This document shows positions 45,936-55,825 of a DNA stretch of 64,000 bases, one piece after another. Below the pieces are notes generated by a model, which saw nothing but the letters and a program-made list of their open reading frames with translations, was not told where the DNA came from and did no database searches. The DNA comes from Clostridium intestinale DSM 6191 (GTDB lineage Bacteria > Bacillota > Clostridia > Clostridiales > Clostridiaceae): the NCBI RefSeq assembly GCF_900130055.1, contig NZ_FQXU01000011.1, forward strand, positions 1 through 64,000. Reading direction: 5' to 3'. The first letter of the stretch is position 1. Every line of letters begins with the position of its first letter. Made by a program: the position numbers and the translations under genes.

Positions 45936-46847
45936 TTATTTGATTATAGGAGAATTACTTTCTCTGTATTCGGAAAGTCTTATAGTCAAGTCATCATATT
46001 TTGAAAATGGATTTTCATATATGTCTTTAAGCTCTTTATCATAAGAAGGAGAAGAAGATTCTGCAACCAATACCTCTCTCATGGATTCTAAATATATGTC
46101 ACATAATTTTACTAACTCTTGTAGCCCTTCAAAACTTGAATAATGTTCGGGCGGTATAGATACTTTTGTTATTTCTTCCTTTAATGTTTTGATATCAGCC
46201 TGTTTTATATAAACATCATTAAGTATATTATCTACAGTTGATTTGTTATCATAACATCTTTGGAGAGCTGGTGTTAAGTTCTGACATATTGCTGATAAGG
46301 TTGAATAAAATTTATTCATGGAATTAGAGTAATCGGTTGTTATAGAATTAGTAATCTCAGCATTAAGAGATTTTTTAGCAGCATCAAGCTCTTTAAGTAA
46401 AAAAGTTCTATTGTATTTATAAAAATATTGAAAATTTTTTATAGTAGAAGAAGTATCATCGTTTGAATAATAACTTTTAATGTCTTCAAGGGTTTCTAAT
46501 AATGAATTTAGTACGATAATATAATTAGAAGTAGGATTTTTGTTATCTTTTAGTGACATAAAACTAGTAAAGTAAGAATTATAATTGTTAAGTAGTTCTG
46601 AATAGTCGCTATCCTTAGTTTTTAAAGAACTAATCGCATTTAAGTTTTCTTTACATATTTCAACGATATTATCAAAGTCATAATTAACTCCATCTAAATC
46701 ATTATAGGAGTTGTTAATTGATGAAATAGTAGATGGTATCAATGTAGTGTTTTTAGATTTAGAAAAATAATCAAATCCTATATAAGTTACAAGCATAAAC
46801 AAAACAATTATAAGAATAATATAATGAAGATTATTTTTAATTTTCAT
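45936..46847 (-). CDS. Unrecognised membrane-anchored helical protein
   Basis: I do not recognise this 303-residue protein. It has one N-terminal membrane segment (about 8-25, LHYIILIIVLFMLVTYIGF), then a Ser/Asn/Lys-rich, mostly helical domain with four cysteines. The domain is presumably outside the membrane. It probably shares a transcript with the SleB-like gene downstream; this is the only hint of role. The ATG is preceded by GGGGGAT. Confidence 0.75.
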   Translation of the reverse strand: MKIKNNLHYIILIIVLFMLVTYIGFDYFSKSKNTTLIPSTISSINNSYNDLDGVNYDFDNIVEICKENLNAISSLKTKDSDYSELLNNYNSYFTSFMSLKDNKNPTSNYIIVLNSLLETLEDIKSYYSNDDTSSTIKNFQYFYKYNRTFLLKELDAAKKSLNAEITNSITTDYSNSMNKFYSTLSAICQNLTPALQRCYDNKSTVDNILNDVYIKQADIKTLKEEITKVSIPPEHYSSFEGLQELVKLCDIYLESMREVLVAESSSPSYDKELKDIYENPFSKYDDLTIRLSEYRESNSPIIK

Positions 46848-47005
46848 TTAAATCCCCCATTTCTATAATAAGTATATTTAATATTATGTTAATCCTATTG
46901 ATTTAATGATTACTTTATACAAATTTGTGACAGGAATGATACTAAGAATGTAAAAATTGGTGTATAATTTAAGATATACATAAGGGTTAGCTGGAGGTGA
47001 AGAGT

Positions 47006-47863
47006 TTGAACGAGTTCATAAATTTAACTATTAATACAATTAAAAATATATCAGTTTGGTCCGTTTTAGATATTCTAGTAGTAGCGTATATATTCTATAA
47101 ATCTTATATGCTTATTAAAGATACTAGAGCAGAACAGCTTTTAAAAGGAATACTATTTATAGTTGTGCTTATTCCTATTAGCTATGTACTTAGATTGAAT
47201 ATGTTATATGTTATTTTGAATAAAACTATTACTATTGGAGTATTAACAATAGTAATAATATTTCAACCTGAAATAAGGAGAGCTTTAGAGCATTTGGGAA
47301 GAAGTGCTTTTGATGATATTCATACAGTACAAGATAAAGAAGAAATAAATAAAACTATAAATGAAGTAGTTATTGCAGTAGATGCATTAGCAAAAACTAA
47401 AACAGGAGCTTTGATTGTAATTGAACAAAGTACAGGCTTAGGAGATTTTATGGCCAGTGGAACTAGAATAGATGGATTGGTTTCATCAGCTATGCTTGAG
47501 AATATCTTTGTAGTTAACACGCCTCTACATGATGGTGCTACAATTATTAAAAATAGTAGGATAGTTGCATCAGGATGTGTTTTACCGCTAACCTCAAATA
47601 ATGATATCAATAAGAAATTAGGAACAAGACATAGAGCAGCAATAGGATTATCTGAAATTTGTGATGCAATAATAATAATAGTATCGGAAGAGACTGGTAC
47701 CATATCCTTAGCTATTAATGGAAGATTAACTAGAAATTATGATAAAGAAAAATTAAGAACTATTTTAGGTAAGGTCATAGAAAATAAACAGAGTAAGCGA
47801 GTTAAAACAGCAGGAGAAAGGGTGAAAGTATGGATCAGAAAAGTAGTAAAAAACGACAAATAA
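47006..47863 (+). CDS. cdaA: Diadenylate cyclase CdaA
   Basis: A TTG start at 47006, 8 nt after TGGAGG, is preferred over the GTG at 46997 that lies in the SD. The 285-residue protein has three N-terminal membrane helices and a DAC domain with LHDGATIIKNSRIVASGC (DGA motif) and GTRHRAAIGLSE (RHR motif). It makes cyclic di-AMP from two ATP. It overlaps cdaR by 34 bp, matching the conserved cdaA-cdaR pair. Confidence 0.96.
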   Translation: MNEFINLTINTIKNISVWSVLDILVVAYIFYKSYMLIKDTRAEQLLKGILFIVVLIPISYVLRLNMLYVILNKTITIGVLTIVIIFQPEIRRALEHLGRSAFDDIHTVQDKEEINKTINEVVIAVDALAKTKTGALIVIEQSTGLGDFMASGTRIDGLVSSAMLENIFVVNTPLHDGATIIKNSRIVASGCVLPLTSNNDINKKLGTRHRAAIGLSEICDAIIIIVSEETGTISLAINGRLTRNYDKEKLRTILGKVIENKQSKRVKTAGERVKVWIRKVVKNDK

Positions 47864-49047
47864 TAATACAACTAATTTGTTTAGTACTTTCCTTCGGATT
47901 ATGGCTTTACATATCGAATGTAGAAAATCCTGTTACCACCTATAGTTTGGATAAGGTGCCTGTTGAACTAATAAATGAAACGTCACTAAATAATTCAGGT
48001 TTAACTTTATCGCCAAATCAAAATGTTTATGTAGACTTGAAGTTAGAGGGACCTAGATCCGAGCTTTATTCTGTAAAGAGAGATCAGTTTAAAATAACCG
48101 TAGATTTAGGAGATTATGTACTTAAAAAGGGTGAAAACAGTGTGCCTGTAGAGATAGTAGATTATCCAGATAATATAAATATTAAAAAAAGTAGTAATTT
48201 GAAAGTAAATATAGTGATTGATGAGCTTCAGACTAGAAGTGTATCAATAAAACAGGAGTTAACATTAACAGCTAAAAATGGATATTATTTAGGGGAGACC
48301 AGCTTGTCTTATAATAAGGTGAATGTATCTGGACCAGCGGAATATGTTAATTCAGTTCAAAATGTTGTAGCTAAAGGGGAGTTTAAAAGTTTAGATTCTG
48401 ATTTACTCTCTACGGTACAGCTAAAAGCTGTAGATGATGAAAATAAAGTAGTCGAAAATGTAACTATTCAACCATCCACAGTTGATATAACTGTTCCAGT
48501 AAGACAGTTAAAGCCAGCTAAAGTAAGCGTTAGAACTTCTGGGCAACTAAGAAGTGACTTGGCAATAAAAGCTATAACTCCTTCTAAAACCTATATAGAG
48601 TTAAAGGGAGATAAAGACATAACTGATAAAATATCTGAAGTATATACTGAAGCCATAGATTTATCTAAAATAACTACCACAACAGATATTAGCGTAAAGT
48701 TAAGTCTACCAGAAGGCGTACAGAGTGTAGATAATACTATATCTGTAAATGTGGAAGTAGAGAAGATAATTTCTAAGGATTTCTCGGTTTCTCTAATTAC
48801 TAAAGGATTAGGAGAGAATTTTAATTCTGCTTTAAGTAAAACAGAGGTTAAGGTAACTGTAAAAGGTAATGAGAGCAGCGTAAATAAGGTAAATGTTAAT
48901 ATGTTTAAAGGAGAGGTTGATTTAACTTCTTTAACAGAAGGAAGTTATGATATCTCGCCTAAGATAACTTTTGATAATTCAATAGAAAATATAACTATAA
49001 CATCTAATGATAAAGTTAAAGCTACTATAACAAAAAAAGAACAGTAG
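47830..49047 (+). CDS. cdaR: CdaA regulatory protein CdaR (YbbR domains)
   Basis: The 405-residue protein has an N-terminal membrane anchor (about 10-28, IIQLICLVLSFGLWLYISN) and four extracytoplasmic YbbR-type beta domains. The domains show repeated V-DLKLEGP..., VNVSGPAEYV, YIELKGDKD and VKVTVKGNES strands. CdaR binds and modulates CdaA. The SD GAAAGGGTG lies inside cdaA. Confidence 0.93.
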   Translation: MDQKSSKKRQIIIQLICLVLSFGLWLYISNVENPVTTYSLDKVPVELINETSLNNSGLTLSPNQNVYVDLKLEGPRSELYSVKRDQFKITVDLGDYVLKKGENSVPVEIVDYPDNINIKKSSNLKVNIVIDELQTRSVSIKQELTLTAKNGYYLGETSLSYNKVNVSGPAEYVNSVQNVVAKGEFKSLDSDLLSTVQLKAVDDENKVVENVTIQPSTVDITVPVRQLKPAKVSVRTSGQLRSDLAIKAITPSKTYIELKGDKDITDKISEVYTEAIDLSKITTTTDISVKLSLPEGVQSVDNTISVNVEVEKIISKDFSVSLITKGLGENFNSALSKTEVKVTVKGNESSVNKVNVNMFKGEVDLTSLTEGSYDISPKITFDNSIENITITSNDKVKATITKKEQ

Positions 49048-49063
49048 TTTTAGAGGAGGAAAT

Positions 49064-50662
49064 ATGTCAATTAGGATAAATAATTTAAGCTTAAATATAG
49101 AAGAGGATACTTCATTATTAAAAAAAAAGGTGGCTAAAAAATTAAATATACCTTTAAGCGATGTACCAGAAATAAAAATAGTAAAAGAATCAATTGATGC
49201 GAGAAAAAAAGATTTAATAAAATTTAATTATTGTATAGATGTAGAAATAGAAAATGAGATGTCAATTGTAAACAAGCTTAAAGATAAAGATGTAAAGATA
49301 GAGGATATGGACTATAGCGATAATTTGAGTATTGGGGATAAAAAGCTAAAAAATAGACCTGTAGTTATAGGAATGGGACCAGCTGGTTTGTTTGGAGCAC
49401 TTTTATTAGCTAGAAATGGATATAAGCCTATCATATTTGAACGTGGAGAAGAAGTTGATAAAAGAAGCAAAACTGTAGAACTATTTTGGGAAAAGGGAAT
49501 ATTAAACAAAGAATCTAATGTTCAATTTGGAGAGGGTGGAGCTGGAACATTCTCAGATGGAAAATTAACTACAAGAATAAAAGACTACAGATGTGATTAT
49601 GTATTGCAAGCTTTGGTTAAAGGTGGAGCTTCAGAGGAGATTTTATATAAGGCTAAACCTCATGTAGGGACAGATGTATTAAAGAAGGTTGTTGAGAAAA
49701 TAAGAAATGAAATTATAGAGTTAGGTGGAGAAGTTCATTTCAACTCATTACTTAAAGATATAACAATAGAAAATGGAAAAGTTAAAGCTATAAAAGTAAA
49801 TGAGGATATTATACCTTGTGAAAGATTGATACTTGCAATAGGACATAGCTCAAGAGATACTTACGAAATGCTTCATAAAATAGGTGTTGACATGGAACAA
49901 AAACCTTTTGCAATAGGGGTAAGAGTTGAGCATCCTCAAGAGCTTATAGATAGGAATCAATATGGTAAATATGCTGGACATCCAAGATTAAAGGCAGCTG
50001 AATATAGATTAACACATGAAGGTGAAAAAACAGGGAGAGGAATATATTCTTTCTGCATGTGCCCAGGAGGGTTAGTTGTTGCAACAGCTTCTGAGGAAAA
50101 TAGATTAGTTACTAATGGTATGAGTTATAATTCTAGAAGTGAAGAAAATGCAAATTCGGCTATTGTTGTGACAGTAGGACCTGAAGACTTTGAGACAAAA
50201 TCGCCTTTATCAGGAATAGAATTTCAAAGAAAATATGAACAACTAGCTTACGAAGCTGGTGGTGGGGATTACATAGCGCCAGTACAATTAGTGGGAGATT
50301 TCTTAAGAGGAGAAAGATCAAAACTTATTGGAAATGTTAAACCGAGTTATATGCCTGGTTATGAGTTAACTGATATGAGTAAATGTCTACCAAGGTATGT
50401 TATTGATGGATTGAAAGAAGGATTAACGGCTTTTGATAGAAAGATAAAAGGTTTTGGGGATAAAGATGCTGTAATGACAGGCATTGAAACTAGAACATCA
50501 GCACCTGTTAGGATGAAAAGAAATGAAAAACTTGAAAGTGTATCTGTAGAAGGACTATATCCAACAGGAGAAGGTGCGGGTTTTGCTGGTGGAATAGTAT
50601 CAGCAGCTGTAGATGGAATAAAAGCCGCTGAGAATATAATTAAAGAGTTTAAGCCAATTTAA
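49064..50662 (+). CDS. FAD-dependent oxidoreductase (COG2509 type)
   Basis: The 532-residue protein has a short N-terminal domain (about 1-90) and a Rossmann FAD domain (VIGMGPAGLFGALLLARNG). Further motifs are FGEGGAGTFSDGKLTTR, GRGIYSFCMCPGGLVVATASE and the C-terminal YPTGEGAGFAGGIVSAA. This family is uncharacterised biochemically but widely sits near cdaR in clostridia. The substrate is unknown. GAGGAGG precedes the ATG, 17 bp after cdaR. Confidence 0.88.
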   Translation: MSIRINNLSLNIEEDTSLLKKKVAKKLNIPLSDVPEIKIVKESIDARKKDLIKFNYCIDVEIENEMSIVNKLKDKDVKIEDMDYSDNLSIGDKKLKNRPVVIGMGPAGLFGALLLARNGYKPIIFERGEEVDKRSKTVELFWEKGILNKESNVQFGEGGAGTFSDGKLTTRIKDYRCDYVLQALVKGGASEEILYKAKPHVGTDVLKKVVEKIRNEIIELGGEVHFNSLLKDITIENGKVKAIKVNEDIIPCERLILAIGHSSRDTYEMLHKIGVDMEQKPFAIGVRVEHPQELIDRNQYGKYAGHPRLKAAEYRLTHEGEKTGRGIYSFCMCPGGLVVATASEENRLVTNGMSYNSRSEENANSAIVVTVGPEDFETKSPLSGIEFQRKYEQLAYEAGGGDYIAPVQLVGDFLRGERSKLIGNVKPSYMPGYELTDMSKCLPRYVIDGLKEGLTAFDRKIKGFGDKDAVMTGIETRTSAPVRMKRNEKLESVSVEGLYPTGEGAGFAGGIVSAAVDGIKAAENIIKEFKPI

Positions 50663-50666
50663 TATT

Positions 50667-50700
50667 AACTAGGCAATTAGTAAAAATTAATTGCCTAGTT
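50667..50700. terminator. Long stem-loop after the FAD oxidoreductase
   Basis: A perfect 13-bp stem AACTAGGCAATTA / TAATTGCCTAGTT has a short A-rich loop. It is followed by A, not T, residues, so it is not a textbook terminator. It may still end or stabilise the cdaA-cdaR transcript. Confidence 0.6.
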
Positions 50701-50787
50701 AAAAAAGATTAATTTAAATATTCTGAAAAAAGGAGCTTTAGTATTTTTTTCTGATAGAATAGAGATAGGAAAAAATTTTACTCTTTA

Positions 50788-50805
50788 TTGTTATAAAATT
50801 AACAA
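50788..50805. promoter_or_regulatory. Rex-like operator upstream of ptb-buk
   Basis: TTGTTATAAAATTAACAA matches the Rex consensus TTGTTAANNNNTTAACAA at all but one defined position. It is the core of a longer perfect dyad (TTTATTGTTA-N6-TAACAATAAA, 50784-50809). Rex is the NADH/NAD-sensing repressor that controls fermentation genes in clostridia. Confidence 0.78.
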
Positions 50806-50890
50806 TAAATATGGATTATAATTAATAATATTCTAAAAAATGCTAATTAAACATTGAAATATTAATAAATTTATAAAAGAGGTGTAATAC

Positions 50891-51796
50891 ATGAGCAAAA
50901 ACTTTGATGAATTATTATCAAAATTACAAAGTGTAAGCAGAAAAAAAGTAGCTGTAGCTGTAGCTCAAGATGAACCAGTACTTGAAGCTATAAAAGTTGC
51001 TAAAGAGCAAGGAATTGCAGATGCTATATTAGTTGGAGATAAGGGAAAGATTGAGAAAATAGCTAAAACGTTAGATATGGACTTAACTAAATTTGAAATT
51101 ATCCACGAAGCAGATGCAAAAAAAGCAGCTTTATTTGCAGTTCAGTTAGTTTCTACAGGTAGAGCGGATATGCTTATGAAAGGATTAGTAGATACAGCAA
51201 CTTTTTTAAGAAGTGTTTTAAATAAAGAGGTTGGATTAAGAACGGGTAAATTAATGTCTCATGTAGCTGTTTTTGATATAGATAAGTTTGATAGACTTTT
51301 ATTTTTAACAGATGCAGCATTTAATACTTACCCAGATTTAAAAGCAAAAGTTGATATAATAAACAATTCAGTTAAGGTGGCTCATGCATGTGGCATAGAA
51401 GTACCTAAGGTTGCACCAATATGTGCAGTTGAAGTAGTTAATACCGATATGAAAGCAACAGTTGATGCGGCTATGTTATCAAAAATGAGTGAAAGAGGAC
51501 AAATTAAGGGATGTATAGTTGATGGTCCTTTAGCACTTGATAATGCACTTTCAGAGGAAGCGGCTCAGCATAAGAATATAAATAGTCCAGTAGCAGGAAA
51601 AGCAGATGTATTCTTGCTTCCAGATATAGAAACAGCAAATGTTATGTATAAATGCTTAACATATCTATCTCACTCAAGAAATGGGGGCTGTTTAGTAGGA
51701 ACTTCATCACCAGTTATATTAACTTCTAGAGCAGACTCTGTTGAAACTAAAGTTAATTCAATAGCTTTAGCTGCATTAGTAGCAGAAAGTAAATAA
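50891..51796 (+). CDS. ptb: Phosphate butyryltransferase
   Basis: The 301-residue enzyme of the phosphate acetyl/butyryltransferase family has [33 protein letters not shown] and [15 protein letters not shown]. It converts butyryl-CoA to butyryl-phosphate. With the next gene it yields ATP from butyrate formation. AAGAGGTG precedes the ATG. The order ptb-buk is the usual one in solventogenic and butyric clostridia. Confidence 0.95.
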   Translation: MSKNFDELLSKLQSVSRKKVAVAVAQDEPVLEAIKVAKEQGIADAILVGDKGKIEKIAKTLDMDLTKFEIIHEADAKKAALFAVQLVSTGRADMLMKGLVDTATFLRSVLNKEVGLRTGKLMSHVAVFDIDKFDRLLFLTDAAFNTYPDLKAKVDIINNSVKVAHACGIEVPKVAPICAVEVVNTDMKATVDAAMLSKMSERGQIKGCIVDGPLALDNALSEEAAQHKNINSPVAGKADVFLLPDIETANVMYKCLTYLSHSRNGGCLVGTSSPVILTSRADSVETKVNSIALAALVAESK

Positions 51797-51815
51797 TTAT
51801 AAGGGAGATGCTATC

Positions 51816-52886
51816 ATGGCTTATAAATTACTAATAATAAATCCTGGTTCTACTTCGACTAAAATAGGTGTTTATGAAAATGAAAAGGAAGTTTTTGAGA
51901 AAACACTAAGACATTCTGCAGAAGAAATAGGTAAATACGAATCTATATATGCTCAAAAAGATTTTAGAAAAGGAATAATACTTGAAGCATTAAAAGAAAA
52001 TAATTTTGATATAGAAACTTTAAGTGCTATAGTAGGTAGAGGTGGAATGCTTAAACCTATTCCAGGTGGTGCTTATGAAGTAAATGAAACTTTACTTGAA
52101 GATTTAAAGCTAGCTAAATATGGACAACATGCTTCTAACTTAGGAGCTATATTAGCTAATGAAATAGCAAAAGAAGTTGGGGTAAGAGCATTTATAGTTG
52201 ATCCGGTTGTAGTTGATGAATTAGAGGACGTAGCAAGATTTTCAGGAGTTCCAGAACTGCCAAGAAAATCAATATTCCATGCTTTAAATCAAAAAGCTGT
52301 AGCTAAAAGATATGCAAAAGAGCAAGGAAAAGCTTATGAAGATGTTAACTTAGTAGTAGTTCATATGGGCGGAGGAGTATCTGTAGGTGCTCATAAAGCT
52401 GGTAGAATTATAGATGTAAATAATGCATTAGATGGAGAAGGTCCATTCTCTCCAGAAAGAGCTGGGTCTACTCCTGCTGGAGACTTAATAAAACTATGCT
52501 TCAGTGGAAAGTATACACAAGCAGAACTTTATAAGAAAATAGTAGGTAATGGTGGGTATGTAGCATATCTAGACACTAATGATGCTAGAGTAGTAGAGGA
52601 TGCTGTTAAAGCTGGTGACGAAAAATCTACAGCTATATATAATGCTTTTGCATATCAAGTTTGTAAAGCAATAGGTGAATATGCAGTTGTACTTGATGGA
52701 AAAGTGGATGCTATTATTCTAACTGGAGGAATAGCGTATAGTAAGGATATAGTTAGGGATGTAACTAAAAAAGCAGGTTGGATAGCTCCAATAATAGTTT
52801 ATCCAGGAGAAGATGAACTTTTAGCCTTAGCTCAAGGGACTATAAGAGTATTAGATAACGAAGAAAAAGCAAAAGAATATAAATAA
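51816..52886 (+). CDS. buk: Butyrate kinase
   Basis: The 356-residue ASKHA-fold kinase begins [23 protein letters not shown], the signature of acetate/butyrate kinases. It also has [37 protein letters not shown] and LTGGIAYSK. It transfers phosphate from butyryl-phosphate to ADP. The length is that of butyrate rather than acetate kinase (about 400). Confidence 0.96.
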   Translation: MAYKLLIINPGSTSTKIGVYENEKEVFEKTLRHSAEEIGKYESIYAQKDFRKGIILEALKENNFDIETLSAIVGRGGMLKPIPGGAYEVNETLLEDLKLAKYGQHASNLGAILANEIAKEVGVRAFIVDPVVVDELEDVARFSGVPELPRKSIFHALNQKAVAKRYAKEQGKAYEDVNLVVVHMGGGVSVGAHKAGRIIDVNNALDGEGPFSPERAGSTPAGDLIKLCFSGKYTQAELYKKIVGNGGYVAYLDTNDARVVEDAVKAGDEKSTAIYNAFAYQVCKAIGEYAVVLDGKVDAIILTGGIAYSKDIVRDVTKKAGWIAPIIVYPGEDELLALAQGTIRVLDNEEKAKEYK

Positions 52887-52897
52887 TATAAAATGAG

Positions 52898-52931
52898 GAG
52901 GTTTTCTGCAAAAATGCAGAAAACCTCTTTT
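52898..52931 (+). terminator. Terminator after buk
   Basis: A perfect 13-bp stem GAGGTTTTCTGCA-AAAA-TGCAGAAAACCTC is followed by TTTT. Confidence 0.93.
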
Positions 52932-52937
52932 AAATTT

Positions 52938-53402
52938 TTATTGTATAGGGTTTTCTATTAGAGTAGTAAATATAAAACTATGCTTATGGCATTCTGATAT
53001 AGTTGTAAATCCTTGAACTAGATGTACATGTTTTCCTCCACCTACATCTATAGCTGGACCGGTAACTACACAGATACCATGAAAGTGATCAGAAAAATAG
53101 TCTGTATTAACAGAAATCTTATGAACATGTGAATTTCCATAAGGAATAGCTTGACTAGTAACCCCTGCAAAGCGATGGTTATGAACACCACCAACATAGG
53201 TAGCTAGTCTAGTACTTCCCAAAAACTCATGAACATGTCTTTGTCTCTCACATTTATCTTCGCATTTATCTTCACAATCACATTCGCATATCTTAAAGCA
53301 CTTAGGTTTACATTTCTTTCTTCTGCAATCACAATTACTATCTTGTAAATCAGAAAAATCGTCTAAAGAATTCATAAAATCTGAAATTGTATTATTAATC
53401 AT
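52938..53402 (-). CDS. YmaF-family protein with Cys-rich N-terminus
   Basis: The 154-residue protein has nine cysteines between C24 and C51 in CDC, CKPKC and CECDCEDKCEDKC arrangements. A histidine-rich YmaF domain follows (HVHEFLGSTRLA, VHNHRFAGVTSQAIP, SHVHKI, DHFHG, KHVHLV, CHKHSFIFTTLIE). Paired histidines suggest metal binding. YmaF function is not known to me; a surface or spore role is possible. It converges with buk and has GGAGGTG before its start. Confidence 0.85.
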   Translation of the reverse strand: MINNTISDFMNSLDDFSDLQDSNCDCRRKKCKPKCFKICECDCEDKCEDKCERQRHVHEFLGSTRLATYVGGVHNHRFAGVTSQAIPYGNSHVHKISVNTDYFSDHFHGICVVTGPAIDVGGGKHVHLVQGFTTISECHKHSFIFTTLIENPIQ

Positions 53403-53603
53403 GGCACACCTCCATTGTTCAGTAATATATTATATGAATCATGTCACAATATGTTGAAAGATATAGGCAATAAAGATGTTGTAAGTATTTATTAATAAGC
53501 AAATAAGAAAAAGTTAAGATATTAATAACTATATTGAAAGAAATTAAGGGTAACATTATTAATGAACTATTAATTTTATTATTTTATATACAGGGAGGAA
53601 AAT

Positions 53604-54515
53604 ATGAAAGTTTTAGAAGTAAAGAATCTTAAAAAAAGATTAGGAAAAAGAGAAATAATAAAAGATATTTCTTTTGAGGTAGAAGAAGGAGAGATATTTG
53701 GGTTTCTAGGACCAAATGGAGCAGGTAAAACAACTACTATAAGAATGCTTGTAGGTCTTATAGCGCCAAATGAAGGGCATATAATGATAACAGGACATGA
53801 TATACAAAAAGAAAGAGAAAAGGCTTTAGCTAACCTAGGAGCTGTAGTTGAAAATCCAGAGCTATATGGATATTTATCAGGAAGAGAAAACTTAATGCAG
53901 ATAGCTAGAATAAGAAAAATACCTAAAAAAGACGTTGAAGAAATAATAGACCTAATAGGTTTGGGAACTAGAATAGAGGATAAAGTTAAGAAATATTCTT
54001 TAGGAATGAAACAAAGATTAGGACTTGGAGCTGCTTTGCTTGGTAATCCTAAACTTATGATCTTAGATGAACCCACCAATGGATTAGACCCATCAGGAAT
54101 ATTAGATTTTAGAGAAATAGTTAAAAAAGCGGCTAAAGAAAGAGGTATGTCTGTTTTTGTTTCTTCACATATATTAAGTGAGGTACAACACTTATGTGAT
54201 AGAGTAGCTTTTATAAATGGAGGAGAGATAAAGTCTGTAGAAAAAATAAATGAAGATGGATTAGCAACAGAAAAAGAAACATTGGTTGTAGTTACAACTG
54301 CAGATGATAAGGCTATGAATCTAATGAAAGATTTAAAATTTGTAAATAGTGTTAACGTATTTGATGATCAAGTTGTAGTTTCGATACCAAAAGGATATTC
54401 TCCTAAACTTGTACAACAATTAGTTAAGGAAGATATAGAGATAGTAGAAGTTTATAAGAGACATAAAGGGTTAGAACAAAGATATATGGAACTTGTTGAA
54501 GGAGGAGTAAGATAA
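53604..54515 (+). CDS. ABC transporter ATP-binding protein (ABC-2 exporter)
   Basis: The 303-residue ATPase has Walker A GPNGAGKTT, signature YSLGMKQRLGLG and Walker B LMILDEPTNGLDP, followed by a C-terminal regulatory extension. The sequence style (bcrA/DrrA-like) is that of antibiotic-resistance or bacteriocin-immunity exporters. The substrate is unknown. It overlaps the permease gene by one base. Confidence 0.93.
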   Translation: MKVLEVKNLKKRLGKREIIKDISFEVEEGEIFGFLGPNGAGKTTTIRMLVGLIAPNEGHIMITGHDIQKEREKALANLGAVVENPELYGYLSGRENLMQIARIRKIPKKDVEEIIDLIGLGTRIEDKVKKYSLGMKQRLGLGAALLGNPKLMILDEPTNGLDPSGILDFREIVKKAAKERGMSVFVSSHILSEVQHLCDRVAFINGGEIKSVEKINEDGLATEKETLVVVTTADDKAMNLMKDLKFVNSVNVFDDQVVVSIPKGYSPKLVQQLVKEDIEIVEVYKRHKGLEQRYMELVEGGVR

Positions 54516-55741
54516 TGCTATTTACGTTAATAAGGAATGAATTAAAAAAAATATTCAGTAGAGGAAAGACATATGTAATATCAATACTATTTGTAGCCTT
54601 TGTAGCCATGCTTTTTGTTGGTAGCTATATTAATGAAAAAAGAATGAATCAAATAAATTCCCCAGAAGGTAGATTGAGTCAACTACAAGAAAACAATAAG
54701 TGGATGGAAGAAGATCTTAAGAATTTAGATTCAAATTCCAGTTCAGATGTTTCATCAGAAACAAGGAAATTGCAAATGAAAGAGCAAATAGAGAAAAATA
54801 AAACTACTATTGATACATTAAAGAAGCAAATAGATGATGGAACAATTAAAGATAACTGGAAAGATGAGTTAAATATTCAGATAGATGATTTAAAACATCA
54901 GCTAAAGGATGAAACCCTTCCAAATAGATATAAAGCAAGCATACAATCAGATTTAGATAAACTTAACTATTATAAGGACAACAATTTAAAACCAATAAAC
55001 TCATGGGATGTAACAGGCTTTAATTTTATGGATACAGTTATGTCGGCTTTGGGGATGATATTTTTAGCTGTAGGGATAGCATTATTTATGAGTGATATGG
55101 TATCGGGAGAATTTACTCCAGCAACTATGAAGTTTTTACTTATTCAGCCAGTATCTAGAGGTAAAGTTTTATTATCAAAGTTTATAGCTGTAGTAATAAG
55201 TTGTGTAACTTTAATACTATCTATTGAGACTGTTGCCTTTTTACTAGTTGGATTGTTAAGAGGATTTGGATATTCAGGAGTGCCTACTATGTTTGGTGCT
55301 AGGTATCAATTTGATATGAGTCAGCTTCAGGATGGCGCGCATCCTTTAGTTCAGATAGCTGGAACGGGTGAACAAATACCACTTTGGAATTTTACGATAA
55401 GAACATTTCTTATGCAGGCACTATTTATAATAGCATGTTGTGCATTTGTGTTTTTAGTATCATCTTTAGTTAAAACTAGTATGATATCAATGGCAGTAAC
55501 TACATCGATAACTGTACTTATTCAAATACTTACAGAAATATTATCCCCTATGAAGAAGATTTCCCATTACCTATTCACTACTTATGGTGATGCTGGTCAA
55601 ATATTAAGTGGGCGTATTGCATTACAATATAATAATCCTAATATAACTATAGGTTTTAGTATAGGTTTACTTTTGATAAGTACGATTGTTTTCTACATCA
55701 TTTCTCACGTAACATTTACAAAGAGAGATATATTAATATAA
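54515..55741 (+). CDS. ABC-2 permease with large external coiled domain
   Basis: The 408-residue permease has a first membrane helix (about 18-37), then a roughly 130-residue charged, coiled-coil-like segment (LQENNKWMEEDLKNL ... IDDLKHQLKDETLP) probably outside the cell. At least five more helices follow (about 175 onward). It pairs with the ATPase upstream. The external coil may bind a peptide or lipid ligand, an inference. Confidence 0.88.
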   Translation: MLFTLIRNELKKIFSRGKTYVISILFVAFVAMLFVGSYINEKRMNQINSPEGRLSQLQENNKWMEEDLKNLDSNSSSDVSSETRKLQMKEQIEKNKTTIDTLKKQIDDGTIKDNWKDELNIQIDDLKHQLKDETLPNRYKASIQSDLDKLNYYKDNNLKPINSWDVTGFNFMDTVMSALGMIFLAVGIALFMSDMVSGEFTPATMKFLLIQPVSRGKVLLSKFIAVVISCVTLILSIETVAFLLVGLLRGFGYSGVPTMFGARYQFDMSQLQDGAHPLVQIAGTGEQIPLWNFTIRTFLMQALFIIACCAFVFLVSSLVKTSMISMAVTTSITVLIQILTEILSPMKKISHYLFTTYGDAGQILSGRIALQYNNPNITIGFSIGLLLISTIVFYIISHVTFTKRDILI

Positions 55742-55825
55742 TAAGTAAGGTTTTATTCCTCTATAATTGGATAAAATTATGATATAATAAAAATTATAAT
55801 TATAGAAATTTAGGAGGAATAAAAT

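Noticed and set aside
50667-50700. Standard intrinsic terminator
   Set aside because: The stem is perfect, but A residues follow it on the plus strand; it is kept only as a lower-confidence stem-loop.
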